Program-made: the position numbers and the translations under genes
In this document: positions 61,101-64,000 of the stretch, piece after piece
Layout of the letters: each line of letters begins with the position of its first letter
Position numbering within the stretch: the first letter of the stretch is position 1
From: Nymphaea colorata
Taxonomy: Eukaryota; Streptophyta; Magnoliopsida; Nymphaeales; Nymphaeaceae
Assembly: GCF_008831285.2 (NCBI RefSeq)
Contig: NC_045151.1
Coordinates: forward strand, 1,421,544 to 1,485,543
Length of the DNA stretch: 64,000 bases
Direction of reading: 5' to 3'
Notes under the pieces: model-generated
Database searches by the model: none
The model's input: only the letters and a program-made list of their open reading frames with translations
Told to the model about the DNA's origin: nothing

Positions 61101-63605
61101 AGAAGCCTTAACATTCAAACACCTAAAAGCCAAACACTACAAAATCAAAAACCAAAACAAGATTGGCGATGTGAATTGATATCTATGTTGCCTAACTTCA
61201 ACATGCACCAGAAACTAGGCCACGGTATGAATGAAACTTCTCCTCGGATGTCAGCTACCTAGCTTTGGGTAAGCTCCTTTAAAATAAACTCGTTTTGGAC
61301 ATGCTAATCTGCCTCAGGAAACACTCTCTAGCTGCCAACTACATAATTTTTGCGCACAAACCAAAAGTTATTTGGCATCCCTAGTTGCAATCAGAATGTT
61401 TTCTCGTCTAAAGTTTTCAAGGGTGGGAGAAATGAACCTGTTTATTTTTAAATCATTACTGAAAGTCTTGACATCCTACAAGAAGCAAGCAAAATTAGCA
61501 TTTGCAAAAGGTATAAGTATAAACATGGTCTGCCTGCCAACAATCTAGTTTCCACCAACTAGGGTAACACACATGCCTGGGAAATATTTTATTTTCATCA
61601 CTTCTTTGATAAAAAGTCATAAGTCCCTGAATACATTGAGCCAAAACTTTCACATCAAATTGAATAATTTGCTGAACACCATGCAGCAGCCTTAAGTTCA
61701 AATGCTATCATATCCTAAGCTATTTACTCAAACATACATAACAATTCTGTTATTTTGTCATTCTAATCCAGAAATATACAATTCAGTTATCTTGTCATTC
61801 TAATCCAGTTATTCTATCATTCTTCATTTGGTGTTTTTCCAGTAACTCTGAATTCCACATACCTACAGAGAAGATTGTCAAGCTTTCTCAAATTTGCAAA
61901 TGTTTAACCACCAGCATTGCAGATGCATTTTCCCTTCTTTAATTTCATTCATACCAATAATGGATTTTTGTTAACCTTGACCTCTATAAGTACAAGTGGT
62001 CGCTCCTGAGAGTGGATGCACCCAACACAACACAATGCAGTGAAGGCAGTAACTGAGACATCTGTCACCTGCTAGTACCTGCACGTGCTTCATTCAACCT
62101 GCTTTTAACGATCCTTGACCTAGGTCAGTTCCTACTGGATCCATGCAACTATAATACAAATAGACGTTCAACCCATACAATTGAATTTGTGGATACTGCA
62201 AGCTGTGGCATTCAACACAAAGATAACCTATGGTAAGTACATCACTTTGAAGCCTTTTGGAAGCCTCAAAATGTGAAGCCCACAAATTGGTGAATCCCCA
62301 CTGAGTGTTACAAGGTCAAATTGCCTGTCACTATGTCAACTTGAAACAAGACTAATATAGATATTGGACCTAAATGAGATTCATGGGCACAGTGGATCCA
62401 GTAGGTTAAGATTCAAGACTATACGGGTAAATTCATCCATGTTATGTTTATGATTTAAAATCTTCATGTTGTCCCTACTTTCCTGTTTTTGTACTGACAA
62501 CTTACATTGTTTAGCATATGCTTGGAGCAATTTTCTTTTTTCTTCTTCATATTGTCCCTACTTACCTGTTTGTGTACTGACAACTTAGTATTTTTTTTTA
62601 ATCTCCCTATTTTAAATGGTATTATATGTATTGTTACAATATAAGTAACATTACAACTTATTTTGAGTCCAGTTGACATCTCTATTCACATACACTTCCA
62701 TGTATAAATGACACATGGACATCAATTATATCATACCTTTAGGATAAAATTATTATGAAGACACACATCATGCATACAAGTTCTGACGATGAGCAATAAA
62801 ACTGGCTGCAGTAACCCTTGACTTACAAAAACCTAAGAGGTACTAATTATCAACTCAATAAACATCTATCACATTTAGGGTACGGGGACATTATGAAAGA
62901 CATAAACATGGATTTTTCTTTCCTGAAATGATTATTCCTCACCTAAACTGAGAGTGATCTCATCGACATCTTGATGATGAAAAGCAACCAAATATTTCTT
63001 TCGACCATGAGGATGACCAACTAGTAGAAAATCCGTCTAAGTTTATGGTACTCTAATCAAATAGTACCTAATTAACTTCAAATACAAACCAAGACAAACA
63101 AATGCAGCAGACAAACAAAAGCATATAACTTGCAATATTATAAAAACATGAAGATGGGAAGCTATGCTACCTTTCCTGAAGCATTCCGAGCAGGTGATAC
63201 ATGCAGACAGTTCCAAAATGAGCTGCCATCTTTCCTGAACAAAAGTATCAGAAAAGTTTATTTTTTGTACACAAGACTATCCATAAATTTTGAGTTTTAA
63301 ACAGTCTCAGTCTCAGCTTTTCTGCGTAAGCACTGCATAAGAGGGGCATTTTTTTACAAGCACCTGTAATTCAAAATACGAACATGAAATGTCTTCCAAC
63401 TCTGCATATTTTCTTGAATCTGCAAACACGGATGCCCTCTATGATTAATAAAATCGTAAAAAGATTTCTGTCTTAAATATTAGAATTTACAACAAGAAAC
63501 AAAAAGTAAGGTTTTAGTCATTCACCTGAGCAACAGTGTCTGGATCTGTGTCAGGTCCATGTAAAAATCTGCAGTTGCGTCCCAACACGTCATGCCTAGA
63601 GTAGC
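58124..63605 (-). CDS. PAS/LOV (twin LOV) protein, C-terminal LOV domain; 5' part outside window
   Basis: Four exons on the minus strand, 63605-63526, 63419-63364, 63234-63171 and 58273-58124, join in frame. The first enters in phase 1, so at least one upstream exon lies beyond the window. The encoded LOV core reads GYSRHDVLGRNCRFLHGPDTD (photoactive Cys in GRNCRFL), then QENMQSWKTFHVRILNYRK, DGSSFWNCLHVSPARNASGK and IAFYVEAQ, whose final Gln is the residue that senses flavin N5 adduct formation. The tail LTPEMRQLGAIGAVKVAVRTLF is typical of plant LOV/LOV (PLP/TLP/LLP) proteins and excludes phototropins (no kinase) and ZTL/FKF1 (no F-box or Kelch). The Arabidopsis member binds VTC2/VTC5 in a blue-light-dependent way and so links light to ascorbate synthesis. 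The last intron is 4.9 kb. Whether the first LOV domain is present cannot be seen. Confidence 0.9.
58274..63170 (-). other. 4.9-kb last intron of the PAS/LOV gene
   Basis: No further exon is needed: GGA AAG at 63,171 joins ATA GCA at 58,273 and restores the family sequence SGKIAFYVEAQ. The intron has a CT/CA run near 59,148-59,167, a 37-bp-period repeat near 61,741-61,815 and an 83-bp-period direct repeat at 62,461-62,588. I found no clear transposon with two ends inside, although its size suggests old insertions. Confidence 0.6.
62461..62588. repeat. Direct repeat, period 83 bases, in the PAS/LOV intron
   Basis: TCTTCATGTTGTCCCTACTT with GTACTGACAACTTA (62,461-62,505) recurs with a few substitutions at 62,544-62,588. 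It looks like a local tandem duplication. Confidence 0.8.
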
Positions 63606-64000
63606 CTAAAAACAGAAAAATAATAGATAAATTTACAAAAATTCTCACCATAAATTAGTCAAAGAGCATAGCGGATTCAAATTTCCATCTGCATCCATCC
63701 TACAATGAGATGAGGTCTTTACACACTAAATCGAATGGTGATTTCTGCATGTTTTAAATCAGCAAGCAGAAGTGATTCACTACTATAAAGTCTAAAAGCT
63801 GGAGGCTTGAGGTATCATAAAATGTCGAGTATATAAAGAATGATTTCTACAATCATTTGACACAAATATTTGACTTAAAAAGCTGCACAGAGCCTACAGA
63901 ATCCTGCTCAACTAATTGCCCTATTGCCAGGCTGTGTGGAACACAAACAACCATAACAATCCTGAAGAACTAGTGGCACTGGCACTTGAGCCTTGCAGCA
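63606..64000 (-). other. Upstream intron of the PAS/LOV gene, cut by the window edge
   Basis: From the acceptor of the first visible exon to the window edge I see no coding sequence that joins in phase 1. The final 40 bases could contain a coding stretch on the minus strand, but no donor fits, so it is left unassigned. Confidence 0.4.

Noticed and set aside
1..64000. CRISPR arrays, operons, prophage or bacterial insertion sequences
   Set aside because: The window is plant nuclear DNA. Repeats seen are microsatellites, tandem duplications and eukaryotic transposons, not regularly spaced repeats with unique spacers.

Overview
This window is nuclear DNA of a flowering plant. Five spliced genes can be read: a group VII receptor-like cytoplasmic kinase, an HD-Zip class I factor, the TFIIE beta subunit, COQ4, and a twin-LOV (PAS/LOV) protein. 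HD-Zip, RLCK-VII and LOV/LOV proteins are plant-specific. Introns begin with GT and end with AG, the intergenic DNA is AT-rich and full of small transposons, and there is no strong GC bias at third codon positions, which argues against a grass. The species cannot be named from sequence alone.

Layout: 1-1,300 holds a possible 5' end of an unrecognised minus-strand gene. 1,300-11,800 is transposon-rich, with MITEs, tRNA-derived SINEs, a decayed LINE and a 150-bp tandem duplication. 12,034-17,158 is the RLCK-VII kinase on the minus strand (six coding exons, 428 aa). 18,000-36,900 is a long intergenic stretch of nested small transposons and microsatellites. 37,299-40,474 is the HD-Zip I gene on the plus strand (three exons, 294 aa). 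43,058-47,056 is TFIIE beta on the minus strand (four coding exons, 275 aa), with a hAT MITE inside intron 3. 48,300-53,400 holds more MITEs, a 0.94-kb hAT-type element with gene-like cargo, and a collapsed hAT element. 53,497-55,111 is COQ4 on the plus strand (two exons, 225 aa). 58,124-63,605 is the C-terminal LOV domain of a PAS/LOV protein on the minus strand, with a 4.9-kb intron; its 5' part lies beyond the window.

The genes are unrelated neighbours and not a cluster: immune or receptor signalling (RLCK), developmental or stress transcription (HD-Zip I), basal Pol II transcription (TFIIE), ubiquinone synthesis (COQ4) and blue-light sensing (PAS/LOV). All five gene models were assembled by matching exon phases by eye, and every junction keeps the reading frame.

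I saw no new multi-gene system. The most interesting material is in the mobile elements. At least three groups of hAT-type non-autonomous elements have readable 8-bp target duplications, one element seems to carry captured gene-like sequence, one subfamily carries a subterminal palindrome, and PIF/Harbinger-like MITEs have TAA or TTA duplications.
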